Shown here: one piece after another, positions 1 through 6,630 of the stretch
Layout: every line of letters begins with the position of its first letter
How positions within the stretch are numbered: the first letter of the stretch is position 1
Origin: DASTHV01 sp035718045
GTDB lineage: Bacteria; Patescibacteriota; Saccharimonadia; Saccharimonadales; UBA10212
Reading direction: 5' to 3'
Length of the DNA: 19,174 nt
NCBI GenBank assembly: GCA_035718045.1
Contig: DASTHV010000004.1
Location: forward strand, 1 to 19,174
Made by a program: the position numbers and the translations under genes
Notes under the pieces: model-generated
Databases searched by the model: none
The model's input: only the letters and a program-made list of their open reading frames with translations
Told to the model about the DNA's origin: nothing

Positions 1-2
1 AG

Positions 3-659
3 CCTCAACTTTTGAACTATATGCAGACCGTGGTAAATCGCTACAAACATAATCCCGCGCTTCAAAACTATGAGCTTGAAAACGAATACTTCATGAAGGT
101 TTTCGGCACCTGCCAGAATTTTGACCGCAACCGGCTGGTTACAGAGTTTAATAAGGTTAAGCAGTGGGACCCGGCTCATCCTATCATCATCAGCCGCAGC
201 GATAACTGGATTGGTATCCCGGTGGGCCAACCCACGCCGGATGAATTCGCCATTTCGGTTTATAAACGGGTCTGGGACTCTAATTTCACTCATCGTTATT
301 TTGAATATCCTCTGCCACCATGGTTTTACGCTGCGTTGGCCGGCGCCGGAGAAATCGTCAGCGGCAAGGGGATGATTATTCATGAACTGCAGGCTGAACC
401 ATGGACGCCTGACGGGCTTAGCCTGGACCAGACCTCCTTGACCGAACAATTCAAATCGATGAACGCCCAACGGTTGGAAAAAAGGATTAATTACGGCGAA
501 GATACCGGTATGCGCACAATAGATCTGTGGGGCGCCGAGTGGTGGTATTGGCTGAAGGTCAAACATAATGACCCCAGCGTCTGGAATGTCGTTAAACAAG
601 CAGTCCAGCAGGCCGACGTCCAAAACCAACAGCTGCAAGACAAAAAATTCACCAGTTAA
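3..659 (+). CDS. Clan-A glycoside hydrolase (cellulase/GH5-like), 5'-truncated by window edge
   Basis: The reading frame is open from the first bases, so the true start lies outside the window; about 219 residues of the C-terminal part are visible. Two acidic sites have the spacing expected for the beta-4 and beta-7 strands of a clan-A TIM barrel: an Asn-Glu pair in YELENEYF (acid/base candidate) and, 100 residues later, the Glu in IIHELQAEPW (nucleophile candidate). The barrel closes with TIDLWGAEWWYWLK, an aromatic ending common in GH5-like enzymes. Expected role: hydrolysis of beta-linked polysaccharide. Whether it is secreted cannot be judged without the N-terminus. smpB starts 17 nt after the stop, with its own -10 box in that gap. 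Family assignment is from motif pattern only; the GH number is uncertain. Confidence 0.7.
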   Translation, partial: PQLLNYMQTVVNRYKHNPALQNYELENEYFMKVFGTCQNFDRNRLVTEFNKVKQWDPAHPIIISRSDNWIGIPVGQPTPDEFAISVYKRVWDSNFTHRYFEYPLPPWFYAALAGAGEIVSGKGMIIHELQAEPWTPDGLSLDQTSLTEQFKSMNAQRLEKRINYGEDTGMRTIDLWGAEWWYWLKVKHNDPSVWNVVKQAVQQADVQNQQLQDKKFTS

Positions 660-661
660 GC

Positions 662-667
662 TACAAT
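662..667 (+). promoter_or_regulatory. -10 box TACAAT for smpB (near-leaderless)
   Basis: TACAAT lies 9 nt before the smpB ATG at 677. A transcript starting 6-7 nt after the box would have a 2-3 nt leader. No Shine-Dalgarno is present. No convincing -35 box is seen. Confidence 0.65.
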
Positions 668-676
668 TAAAGGATT

Positions 677-1174
677 ATGGCCAAAAAAAAGACTACCACC
701 GGTAGGATTACCAACCGTCGGGCTCGTTATGATTATGAGCTCGGTGATTCTATTGTGGTCGGGCTGGAGCTTTCCGGCGCCGAGGCTAAATCGCTAAGAA
801 TGGGACACGGTCAGCTGCGTGGTGCCTACATCACCGAAAAAAACGGTGAACTGTGGCTGATGAACGCCCAAATAACCGGCGCTAAAGGCATACCGATAGC
901 CGAAGATGAACAGATAAGAACCCGCAAAGTTTTGGCCAAACGCCGCGAAATCGATAATCTAATCGCCGCTCGACAAGCCGGCAATACTATTGTTCCTTTA
1001 GAACTTTTAACGACCGGCCGCTACATCAAGCTGCGCATTGCCGCCGGCCGCGGCAAAAAACACTACGATAAACGCGAAAACCTTAAGCGCCGCCAGCAAG
1101 AACGCGAAATCGCCCGCCATAACCCATCAACAAACCGCACACGCGCGGGTGGTCGTCTGCCTGAGCTGCAATAA
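677..1174 (+). CDS. smpB: SsrA-binding protein SmpB
   Basis: Partner of tmRNA in trans-translation: it binds the tRNA-like domain and brings tmRNA to stalled ribosomes. The 165-aa protein has the family layout: a basic N-terminus, NRRARYDYEL near residue 13, the OB-fold signature LELSGAEAKSLRMGHGQLRGAY, the segment RTRKVLAKRREIDNL, and the conserved GRGKKHYDKRENLKRR before the C-terminal tail that enters the decoding centre. Length is normal. The ATG at 677 sits 9 nt after a TACAAT box, so translation is probably near-leaderless. The last codons and the stop lie inside a large foldback structure (1112-1250) that may affect the mRNA 3' end. No tmRNA gene is visible in the window. Confidence 0.96.
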   Translation: MAKKKTTTGRITNRRARYDYELGDSIVVGLELSGAEAKSLRMGHGQLRGAYITEKNGELWLMNAQITGAKGIPIAEDEQIRTRKVLAKRREIDNLIAARQAGNTIVPLELLTTGRYIKLRIAAGRGKKHYDKRENLKRRQQEREIARHNPSTNRTRAGGRLPELQ

Positions 1175-1250
1175 AATTATCGCAGCTCCGCAGCCGACCA
1201 AACCGGCTCCGCTTGGGTAAGGTTAAGTTTGTTGATGGGTTATGGCGGGC
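1112..1250. repeat. Large inverted repeat / foldback spanning the smpB stop codon
   Basis: Positions 1112-1135 and 1227-1250 are perfect reverse complements over 24 bp. Inside this, 1151-1169 pairs with 1182-1199 through 16 base pairs, interrupted by one mismatch and one small internal loop; the smpB stop (1172-1174) sits in the apical loop. The left outer arm is smpB coding sequence (residues around REIARHNPSTN), the right arm is intergenic. No T-run follows, so it is not a typical intrinsic terminator. It could be an inverted duplication, a foldback element or an RNA 3'-end structure. Confidence 0.9.
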
Positions 1251-1260
1251 TCAGACTTGA

Positions 1261-1266
1261 TACAAT
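1261..1266 (+). promoter_or_regulatory. -10 box TACAAT for the AP endonuclease gene
   Basis: TACAAT is 7 nt before ATG 1274, so the predicted transcript starts at or next to the A of ATG (leaderless). It also decides the start: an upstream in-frame TTG at 1229 lies before the box, within the inverted-repeat arm, and can be discarded. Confidence 0.65.
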
Positions 1267-1273
1267 TAAATCA

Positions 1274-2068
1274 ATGAAAATTTATTCGTGGAACGTCAAC
1301 GGTATTAGGGCAGTTATCCGCAAAGGTGCCCTTCAGGAACTCATAGCCAAACACCAGCCGGACATCTTATGTCTGCAAGAAACCAAGGCCCAGCAAGGCC
1401 AGGCCGAAATCGATTTTCCAGGCTACGAGGAATATTGGAACTCGGCAGAGAAGAAAGGCTACTCCGGCACCGCGATATTTACAAAGATCAAGCCCTTAAA
1501 AGTCATCAATGGCTTTCCGCAGGATTTCGCCAAAAAGTATGACTTCGTAGACGACAAGACCCGCGACGCCGCCGGAGAAGGCAGAGTGCTGACCGCCGAA
1601 TTCGCTAAATTCTATCTTGTAACCGTCTACACCATAAACGCCAAAGATGATTTAAGCCGGCTTGAGCTGAAACACAAACACTGGGACCCGGCTTTTCTGG
1701 CCTATGTCAAGCAGCTTCAGCAGAAGAAGCCGGTAATTTTTTGCGGCGATCTTAATGTGGCCCACACTGAAGATGACCTAGCCAATCCCAAGCCTAATCG
1801 AGGCAAAAAAGGTTTTACAGACGAAGAGCGTCAGGGCTTTCAAAACTATTTGGACGCCGGTTTTGTAGATATTTTCCGGCGCGACCACCAAGGCAATGGC
1901 TACTATACCTGGTGGAGCCATTTTGCGAACGCCCGAGCCCGCAACGTTGGTTGGCGGATAGATTACTTCTTAGTGTCTGATGTGTTAGCCAAGCAAATAA
2001 AATCAGCCGAGATTCACCCCAAAGTCCTGGGCTCCGACCACTGCCCGATCAGTGTCGAAGTTGCGTAA
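1274..2068 (+). CDS. xth: Exodeoxyribonuclease III / AP endonuclease (ExoIII-Ape1 family)
   Basis: Metal-dependent endonuclease/exonuclease/phosphatase-fold enzyme that cleaves DNA 5' to abasic sites in base-excision repair. From ATG 1274 it is 264 aa, normal for the family. Visible motifs: MKIYSWNVNGIRA at the N-terminus (metal-site Asn), LCLQETKA (metal Glu), VYTINA (the usual Tyr-x-Pro-Asn position, with Ile in place of Pro), CGDLNVAHTEDDL (catalytic Asp and Asn), NVGWRIDYFLVS, and the C-terminal LGSDHCPI with the catalytic Asp-His pair. All catalytic residues appear intact. The stop TAA shares its last base with the ATG of the next gene, so the two are probably co-transcribed and translationally coupled. 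Confidence 0.95.
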   Translation: MKIYSWNVNGIRAVIRKGALQELIAKHQPDILCLQETKAQQGQAEIDFPGYEEYWNSAEKKGYSGTAIFTKIKPLKVINGFPQDFAKKYDFVDDKTRDAAGEGRVLTAEFAKFYLVTVYTINAKDDLSRLELKHKHWDPAFLAYVKQLQQKKPVIFCGDLNVAHTEDDLANPKPNRGKKGFTDEERQGFQNYLDAGFVDIFRRDHQGNGYYTWWSHFANARARNVGWRIDYFLVSDVLAKQIKSAEIHPKVLGSDHCPISVEVA

Positions 2069-2637
2069 TGAAAACTGTTGCCATTTTAGAAGGCTGGGCT
2101 GGCGGTCCTTATCTCAGCAGACTATTTGCTAAGGAAGCCAAAGGTAGTGGCTTTCAACTGACAAAAACAGCCAAGCAGGCCGATGTTATCGTGGCTCACT
2201 CAACCGCCTGTTACCTGCTACCCAAAAAGCAACACGCCAAGCTGGTCGTCTTAATAGATCCGCCGTACTGGCCGGACGAGCCAATCGTCAAGCGTTGGAT
2301 TAATATGAATAAAAATGAAATTAAAATGCTGATTAAATTGTTCGGCTATCGGCGCTTTGCGATAGATAAGTTATGGGAGGCTTATTATGTTTTCGCCAAG
2401 CCGCGCTACACTTATTCCGTGCTGCGTAACCAAAGCCACCTTGAATTTATTAAAGCTCTATCTTCCCAAAAAGTCCTGTTGATCAGAAATACCGAAGATG
2501 AATTTTGCTCACCAGTAATCAAAGACGAAATCAAGAAACATAAAAATCTAAAATATTTTGAACTACCGGGCTATCATGGGGATTACTATCATCACCCCAA
2601 GCCCTATATCGATTTGATTTTAAAAGAATTACAATAA
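2068..2637 (+). CDS. Alpha/beta-hydrolase-like protein (unknown substrate)
   Basis: A 189-aa protein that starts on the last base of the preceding stop (TAATG), which implies coupling to the AP endonuclease gene. It opens with a beta strand, KTVAILEGWAGG, followed by a segment VIVAHSTACYLL that resembles a small-residue nucleophile elbow with Ser45. Later, LLIRNTEDEFC offers an acid (Asp144) and ELPGYHGDYYHHP a histidine (His170) in the order and spacing of a Ser-Asp/Glu-His triad. It is short for an alpha/beta hydrolase and lacks the classical GxSxG, so it could be a catalytic member of a compact RBBP9-like group or an inactive relative. The substrate is not deducible. The -10 box of the next gene is inside its last codons. 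Confidence 0.55.
   Translation: MKTVAILEGWAGGPYLSRLFAKEAKGSGFQLTKTAKQADVIVAHSTACYLLPKKQHAKLVVLIDPPYWPDEPIVKRWINMNKNEIKMLIKLFGYRRFAIDKLWEAYYVFAKPRYTYSVLRNQSHLEFIKALSSQKVLLIRNTEDEFCSPVIKDEIKKHKNLKYFELPGYHGDYYHHPKPYIDLILKELQ
2630..2635 (+). promoter_or_regulatory. -10 box TACAAT for the HAD gene, inside the previous gene
   Basis: TACAAT overlaps the final codons of the hydrolase-like gene and sits 6 nt before ATG 2642, the spacing expected for a fully leaderless transcript. Confidence 0.6.
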
Positions 2638-2641
2638 TGGC

Positions 2642-3370
2642 ATGGCTCAAGGGAGAAAGTTCGCCGTTTTTGATATCGACGGCACCTTAATCAGATGGCA
2701 GCTTTATCACGCCGTCGTTGACAATCTGATTAAGAACAATGTTATTGAAGGAGATCGTTTTGAATCCATCCGCGGTGCGCGTATGGACTGGAAGCGGCGG
2801 GCGCCCGGAGCCTCATTCCGCAGTTACGAGTTGCATGTTATCCAGGCCTACGAGCAATCCTTGGCTAAAATTACGCCAGCCCAGCTTATCAGTTCATTCA
2901 ATGAAGTTTTTGAAGAGTATAAAGACCAGGTCTACACTTATACCCGCGATTTAATCGCAAAATTGAAGAAAAAAGAATACCTGCTACTGGCCATATCCGG
3001 CTCGCAGTCAGAAATCGTCGAATTAATCAGTGGTTACTATGGGTTTGACGGCTTCGTGGGCACCGAATATAAATTCAAAGATGATATTTTTACCGGTCAG
3101 AAAATTATCCACGCTCACTACAAGGACAAGGCTTTAAAGACTTTGGTAAAACGCTTTGAAGTTAATTGGAACGATAGCTTGGCGGTGGGGGACAGTAAGA
3201 GCGACATCGCCATGTTGGAACTGGTCAAGCGGCCGATCGCCTTCAATCCTGAAAAGGAACTATTCGAGCACGCCAGGGAAAAGGGCTGGAAAATTGTGAT
3301 TGAGCGTAAAAACATGGTCTATGAACTAGAAAGTCGCGATGGAAGATACGAATTGGTTAAGACAGACTAA
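2642..3370 (+). CDS. HAD-superfamily IB phosphatase (SerB-like fold)
   Basis: Phosphohydrolase of the haloacid dehalogenase superfamily, subfamily IB by motif pattern. Motif I is FAVFDIDGTL (nucleophile Asp11, acid/base Asp13); motif II is AISGSQ (Ser around 119); motif III Lys lies in HYKDKALK (about 161-163); motif IV is AVGDSKSDIAML (Asp184 and Asp188). The insert between motifs I and II (about residues 20-100) is helical, as in C1-capped phosphoserine-phosphatase-like enzymes. Length 242 aa fits. The substrate (phosphoserine, lipid or sugar phosphate) cannot be told. The gene begins 4 nt after the preceding stop with its own -10 box, and its last 32 nt overlap the next gene. Confidence 0.88.
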   Translation: MAQGRKFAVFDIDGTLIRWQLYHAVVDNLIKNNVIEGDRFESIRGARMDWKRRAPGASFRSYELHVIQAYEQSLAKITPAQLISSFNEVFEEYKDQVYTYTRDLIAKLKKKEYLLLAISGSQSEIVELISGYYGFDGFVGTEYKFKDDIFTGQKIIHAHYKDKALKTLVKRFEVNWNDSLAVGDSKSDIAMLELVKRPIAFNPEKELFEHAREKGWKIVIERKNMVYELESRDGRYELVKTD

Positions 3371-4139
3371 GCAAACGCCGCTTTTCCCGGATGTTCTATG
3401 GAACCGGCCGGAGAATCGCCGCCACGCTGGTAAGCTACTAATAATCGGCGGACACGCCCAAAGCTTTAATGAGGTTTCCCAGGCCTACTCCGCGGCCGGC
3501 CAGGCCGGCGTGGGCACAGCCCGCGTGATTTTACCGGATAAGTTGCAAAAAATGCTTTCTGGCGTGTTTCCAGAGGCTCAGTACGCTCCCAGTACGCCAA
3601 TTGGCAGTTTTAGCCGTCAGGCCTTGGATACGTGGCTACAGGAAGCGACCTGGGCGGACGCGGTCCTGCTGGCCGGCGATTTTGGCCGTAATTCCGAGAC
3701 GGCTATCTTGCTGGAAAGTTTCGCCGCTAAATATAGCGGGAAATTAGCTTTAAGCGGTGATTCGCTGGACGATTTTCTAAAATCGCCGGCCAGCCTGCTA
3801 AATCGCCCAAACACCCTTATAGTTGCCAATCTCAGCCAGTTACAAAAACTGGCTTTCGGCCGAGCATTCATCAAGCAAAACTCCGACTTAGCCACTATGG
3901 TCAGGCAAATTCACAGCTTATCAGGCAAGGTACAGGCAGCGATTGTCATGGAGCATCGCGCGCAGATAATTGCGGCCTACCGGCAACAGATATCTACGAC
4001 GCCCGTCACACAAAAAACAGACATGACGGCTCTAGCCGCCTACGCTACCGTATGGTGGCTCCAGCAGTCCGAGAATTCCTTCGAGGCCCTGACGACCGCC
4101 GTTTTTTATCTTTGTCTCGATACTCATACTCATAAATAG
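3339..4139 (+). CDS. Divergent NAD(P)HX dehydratase-like (YjeF C-terminal / ribokinase-like) protein
   Basis: Resembles the C-terminal kinase-like domain of YjeF, which repairs hydrated NAD(P)H using ADP or ATP. The N-terminal half fits: RHAGKLLIIGGHAQSFNEV, then AYSAAGQAGVGTARVILPDKL (family pattern: alternating Ala/Gly before a val-Pro strand), then ADAVLLAGDFGRNSE where functional enzymes usually carry a GPGLG loop. The C-terminal GTGD motif is degenerate: QKTDMTALAAYATVWWLQ keeps an Asp but not the flanking glycines. It has no epimerase (NnrE) domain. The start lies inside the upstream gene (32-nt overlap), and the 3' end overlaps the opposite-strand membrane gene by 95 nt. It may be an active but diverged enzyme or a non-catalytic relative. 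Confidence 0.6.
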   Translation: MEDTNWLRQTKQTPLFPDVLWNRPENRRHAGKLLIIGGHAQSFNEVSQAYSAAGQAGVGTARVILPDKLQKMLSGVFPEAQYAPSTPIGSFSRQALDTWLQEATWADAVLLAGDFGRNSETAILLESFAAKYSGKLALSGDSLDDFLKSPASLLNRPNTLIVANLSQLQKLAFGRAFIKQNSDLATMVRQIHSLSGKVQAAIVMEHRAQIIAAYRQQISTTPVTQKTDMTALAAYATVWWLQQSENSFEALTTAVFYLCLDTHTHK

Positions 4140-4806
4140 GAGCCCACATTAGCCCAAGTGTAAATGAGTATAGAAATTCCTCTAGCGGGATGCCCAAGAC
4201 CATAATATGGCTCGTCCGTTGAAGGTGATAATAATTATCGAGAAAGGTAGGGAACAGAAAATTAAAAATAAGAAAAAGCACTCCGTACAACAACATGAAG
4301 AAAAGGCCGCCCGCCAGGGAATGCGCGATTAAGTCCCGGCGCTGCCAAACGAGGGCTATAGCGCCAAAAAGTTGCAAAAAAATGAAAAAGTACACGGCGT
4401 TCAGAGGCGTTAAAATAAAGATTAAAGAACCTGCCACCAGGCCAACTAAAAGAGCGTGGCCTTTCTTTAATGTCTTACTAGCCCTCTTGGAGATTTTAGA
4501 GTCAAATATCACTTCATAAAGCCCAGCTGCGATCGCGCCTACGAAGAACATATAAAGTACGTCTTCAATACCTAGCCCGCCTGTTCTCTTATTTAAGTCC
4601 AGTATGCTTGGCGGTCCCCAGTATCCCGGAGTTATTGCCTTTGCCGGATCAGATGACAGAAACTTAGACAGCAAGAAAACAGCTGTCATAAAAAACAGAT
4701 AAAACAAGCCGCTATAGACCATAACTCGGCGCAAATCCCGCCTAATAAAGCAGAGGGAACTAAAGATTATGGCCAGACCAATAGTTCCGATGAGATAAGC
4801 ATACAT
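4045..4806 (-). CDS. Polytopic membrane protein resembling a fused lycopene cyclase domain pair
   Basis: From the ATG at 4806 it is 253 aa with about seven predicted membrane helices (roughly 1-20, 30-48, 82-100, 118-134, 136-154, 162-184, 204-228) and a basic cytoplasmic tail of RDKDKKRR type. Two similar segments, GIEDVLYMFFVGAIAAGLYE and PLEEFLYSFTLGLMWAPIYE, lie about 128 residues apart, each with an acidic pair before an aromatic helix. This is the pattern of heterodimeric or fused carotenoid (lycopene) cyclase domains, CrtYc/CrtYd-like. Reaction, if active: cyclisation of a carotenoid end group. No other carotenoid gene is in the window, so function is uncertain. An upstream in-frame TTG (4818) is less likely. 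TTGACT at 4853-4858 could be its -35. Confidence 0.6.
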   Translation of the reverse strand: MYAYLIGTIGLAIIFSSLCFIRRDLRRVMVYSGLFYLFFMTAVFLLSKFLSSDPAKAITPGYWGPPSILDLNKRTGGLGIEDVLYMFFVGAIAAGLYEVIFDSKISKRASKTLKKGHALLVGLVAGSLIFILTPLNAVYFFIFLQLFGAIALVWQRRDLIAHSLAGGLFFMLLYGVLFLIFNFLFPTFLDNYYHLQRTSHIMVLGIPLEEFLYSFTLGLMWAPIYEYEYRDKDKKRRSSGPRRNSRTAGATIR

Positions 4807-4891
4807 TTTTGTTTTCAAAACCTATCTTTAGCTAACTATTTAACTCTTTGAAAGTCAACTTGTCGCTTAATTAAAGCCGCGTGTTTTCTCC

Positions 4892-4919
4892 CCGTTTTGC
4901 GAGAGGATTCGCAAAACGG
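4892..4919. repeat. Perfect 11-bp hairpin, 6-nt loop
   Basis: 4892-4902 and 4909-4919 are perfect reverse complements (arm CCGTTTTGCGA). It stands between the tRNA-Leu terminator and the promoter region of the membrane gene on the minus strand. No adjacent T-run, so a terminator role is unproven. Confidence 0.75.
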
Positions 4920-4947
4920 AAGAGCAGCGGCAATGCTAGGTCAAACT

Positions 4948-4977
4948 AAAAACGCGCCACTTGACCAGCGCGTTTTT
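4948..4977 (-). terminator. Intrinsic terminator after tRNA-Leu
   Basis: A perfect 10-bp stem (4948-4957 with 4968-4977, arm AAAAACGCGC) and 10-nt loop. On the minus strand the stem ends in five T, about 28 nt after the tRNA 3' end. The symmetric A/T arms mean it could act in both directions. Confidence 0.8.
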
Positions 4978-5004
4978 CTAGTTCGGCTGTAATTAGCCGA
5001 TGCA

Positions 5005-5091
5005 TGGTGGGCAGGGAGGGACTTGAACCCTCATGACCTTGCGGCCACTGGATTTTGAGTCCAGCGCGTCTACCAATTCCGCCACCCGCCC
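5005..5091 (-). tRNA. tRNA-Leu (anticodon CAA)
   Basis: The reverse complement folds as a class II tRNA of 87 nt including an encoded CCA. The acceptor stem pairs GGGCGGG with CCTGCCC; the D arm is GCGGAATTGGTAGACGC; the anticodon loop is CTCAAAA on a CTGGA/TCCAG stem, so it reads UUG; a long variable arm follows; the T arm is GAGGG-TTCAAGT-CCCTC; the discriminator is A. The long variable arm and the loop make the Leu call secure. Confidence 0.97.
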
Positions 5092-5117
5092 TCGTCAGAG
5101 TCGACATGTCGGCTTCC

Positions 5118-5155
5118 GTGCTTTTATTCTAATGTATTGTTTTTAATAAAAGCAC
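5118..5155. repeat. 11-bp inverted repeat around the tRNA-Leu promoter
   Basis: 5118-5128 and 5145-5155 are perfect reverse complements (arm GTGCTTTTATT). On the minus strand a TAGAAT box (5126-5131) lies partly within one arm and about 34 nt before the tRNA 5' end, so this may be the tRNA promoter placed in a hairpin or operator-like element. Confidence 0.65.
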
Positions 5156-5182
5156 TTTCAGCCTCAGGTCGCCTCTTCCTCC

Positions 5183-5224
5183 CAAATTTTCAAACGGTAA
5201 TTAGACCCCCGTTTTGAAAATTTG
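5183..5224. repeat. Hairpin with one bulge upstream of the sortase gene
   Basis: 5183-5197 pairs with 5209-5224 through 15 base pairs and a single bulged A (12 + 3 bp). It is followed on the plus strand by TAAAAA. It lies about 29 nt before the sortase -10 box. The arm end CCGTTTTG is shared with the hairpin at 4892. Confidence 0.7.
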
Positions 5225-5252
5225 TAAAAAGACCAAAACAACAGAGGTATTG

Positions 5253-5258
5253 TACAAT
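5253..5258 (+). promoter_or_regulatory. -10 box TACAAT for the sortase gene
   Basis: TACAAT preceded by TTG, 22 nt before ATG 5281. This is one of the few genes here with room for a short leader (about 15 nt); AGAAG at 5263-5267 is at best a weak ribosome binding site. Confidence 0.55.
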
Positions 5259-5280
5259 AAACAGAAGAAATATATAAGTG

Positions 5281-6486
5281 ATGGCTGACGATAATAAGAA
5301 ATCCGACCAGTTCAATGCTTCCTGGCAGTTGCCGGGCAGTGATGATTCCGACGATAAAACCCCGGCCGCTAATTTGATTCGAAAAAAGATTGAGGCCGTC
5401 TACGCTAATGAACCCGATGCCGAAGATGAGATAGACGAGCTTGACGACTTAAAAAAGACCGCCAAACGTTCTAAGCACCAGGAATTTATTTATGAGCTGA
5501 CGAACTCCGGCCGGCCGCTGCATGAGATCCAGACCGCTTGGCACGAATACTACGCCGGCTTGCCCGACGCCCAGAAGCACGAGGTTTGGCAAGAGTTTTA
5601 TAAAAGCCAGGCCCGCGAAGCCCAGCACCCAGCGGTCACACATCAAGCGCCCAAGGTCGAGCCAATCAAACACGTCGTCCATCATCCAGCTACTCAACCC
5701 GCCAGCCGCCGGCCTAAAAGCCGCTCCGATAAGCTGCGCGAGCGGCCCCGCAAAACCTCGGCGCATCAGGTGGCCCCGGCCAAGCCATGGCATTCGCTGC
5801 TGTTTGGGCTGGGGGTAGGCTGCATCGTCATCCTGGTATTCATGTTCAGCTTTTTTAACGAGCGGATAATCGCGCCGTTTATACAGCCCAGCCGCAATGT
5901 GGGCGACATTCCGATAATCAGCAACGGTTCAGCAGTCGGTACGACACCGGAAGTCATTATTCCTAAGATTAATGTCGAGATTCCGGTAATTTACGACACG
6001 GCGGCGACTAACGATACCGTTATTCAGCAGGACCTGATGAACGGAGTCGTACACTACGCCGGCACTGCCCAGCCGGGTCAAGACGGCAATTTAGTGATCG
6101 TCGGCCACTCTTCAAATAATATATTTAACCCCGGCAAATATAAGTTCGCATTTGTGCTGCTAAGCCGCCTGGATAACGGCGACACTTTCTATCTTCAAAA
6201 GGACGGCAAACGCTACACCTATCAGGTTTATAAAAAACAGATTGTCAAACCGACCGACGTTTCGGTTCTGGGGACTATGGACAAACCGGCTACGGCCTCG
6301 CTAATAACCTGTGACCCGCCCGGCACCAGCGAAAACCGGCTAGTTGTGACTGGTGAGCAAATCGACCCCAGTCCGGCCGCCAACATAGCTGCCACCGATC
6401 AGACCCAGGTAGCCAAAAGCGCTGCTATTATCCCGGGCAACTCGCCCAGCCTGTGGTCGCGGATAGTCAACTGGTTCACCCACTAA
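5281..6486 (+). CDS. Membrane-anchored sortase (transpeptidase) with long cytoplasmic N-terminus
   Basis: Cysteine transpeptidase expected to attach or polymerise surface proteins outside the membrane. From ATG 5281 it is 401 aa; GTG 5278 directly before is an alternative. Residues 1-165 are charged and cytoplasmic and include a helical block around 63-112 (HQEFIYELTNSGRPLHE onward). A membrane helix follows (about 171-190), then the sortase barrel: VIIPKINVEIPVI, His276 in NLVIVGHSSN, Cys344 in LITCDPPGT, and Arg353 in NRLVVTGE, so the His-Cys-Arg triad is complete. The TCDPPGT sequence favours a class C/D/E-type enzyme rather than class A; the exact class is open. No LPxTG-type substrate is encoded in the window. 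A Ser/Ala-rich extension ends the protein. Confidence 0.9.
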   Translation: MADDNKKSDQFNASWQLPGSDDSDDKTPAANLIRKKIEAVYANEPDAEDEIDELDDLKKTAKRSKHQEFIYELTNSGRPLHEIQTAWHEYYAGLPDAQKHEVWQEFYKSQAREAQHPAVTHQAPKVEPIKHVVHHPATQPASRRPKSRSDKLRERPRKTSAHQVAPAKPWHSLLFGLGVGCIVILVFMFSFFNERIIAPFIQPSRNVGDIPIISNGSAVGTTPEVIIPKINVEIPVIYDTAATNDTVIQQDLMNGVVHYAGTAQPGQDGNLVIVGHSSNNIFNPGKYKFAFVLLSRLDNGDTFYLQKDGKRYTYQVYKKQIVKPTDVSVLGTMDKPATASLITCDPPGTSENRLVVTGEQIDPSPAANIAATDQTQVAKSAAIIPGNSPSLWSRIVNWFTH

Positions 6487-6604
6487 AGAAATTTAACGTT
6501 TAACATTGCACATTTAACATTTATTTTCCATTTGTCATTTTTCAATGCAGCTACAGTTGTTCAGTGCTAATTGTTAAATAAATGTGAATTGTAAAATGAT
6601 AAAT
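6487..6604. other. AT-rich intergenic stretch with short TTTAACAT repeats
   Basis: Between two convergent genes. TTTAACAT occurs twice close together near 6500-6520, and GTTAAATAAATG about 55 nt further on forms a loose inverted match to ATTTAACATTTAT. No gene is seen. It probably holds the transcription ends of both neighbours. Confidence 0.4.
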
Positions 6605-6630
6605 CTACCCAAGCACTAGCGTTTGGGTAG
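6605..6630 (-). terminator. Hairpin overlapping the stop of the PEGA gene
   Basis: 6605-6612 and 6623-6630 are perfect 8-bp reverse complements (arm CTACCCAA) with a 10-nt loop that contains the TAG stop. On the minus strand the stem is followed by ATTTATCATTTT, a broken T-rich tract. Terminator-like, not certain. Confidence 0.55.

Noticed and set aside
1229..1273. TTG at 1229 as start of the AP endonuclease
   Set aside because: It precedes the -10 box, lies in the inverted-repeat arm, and adds 15 residues not expected before the family's MKIYSWNVNG start.
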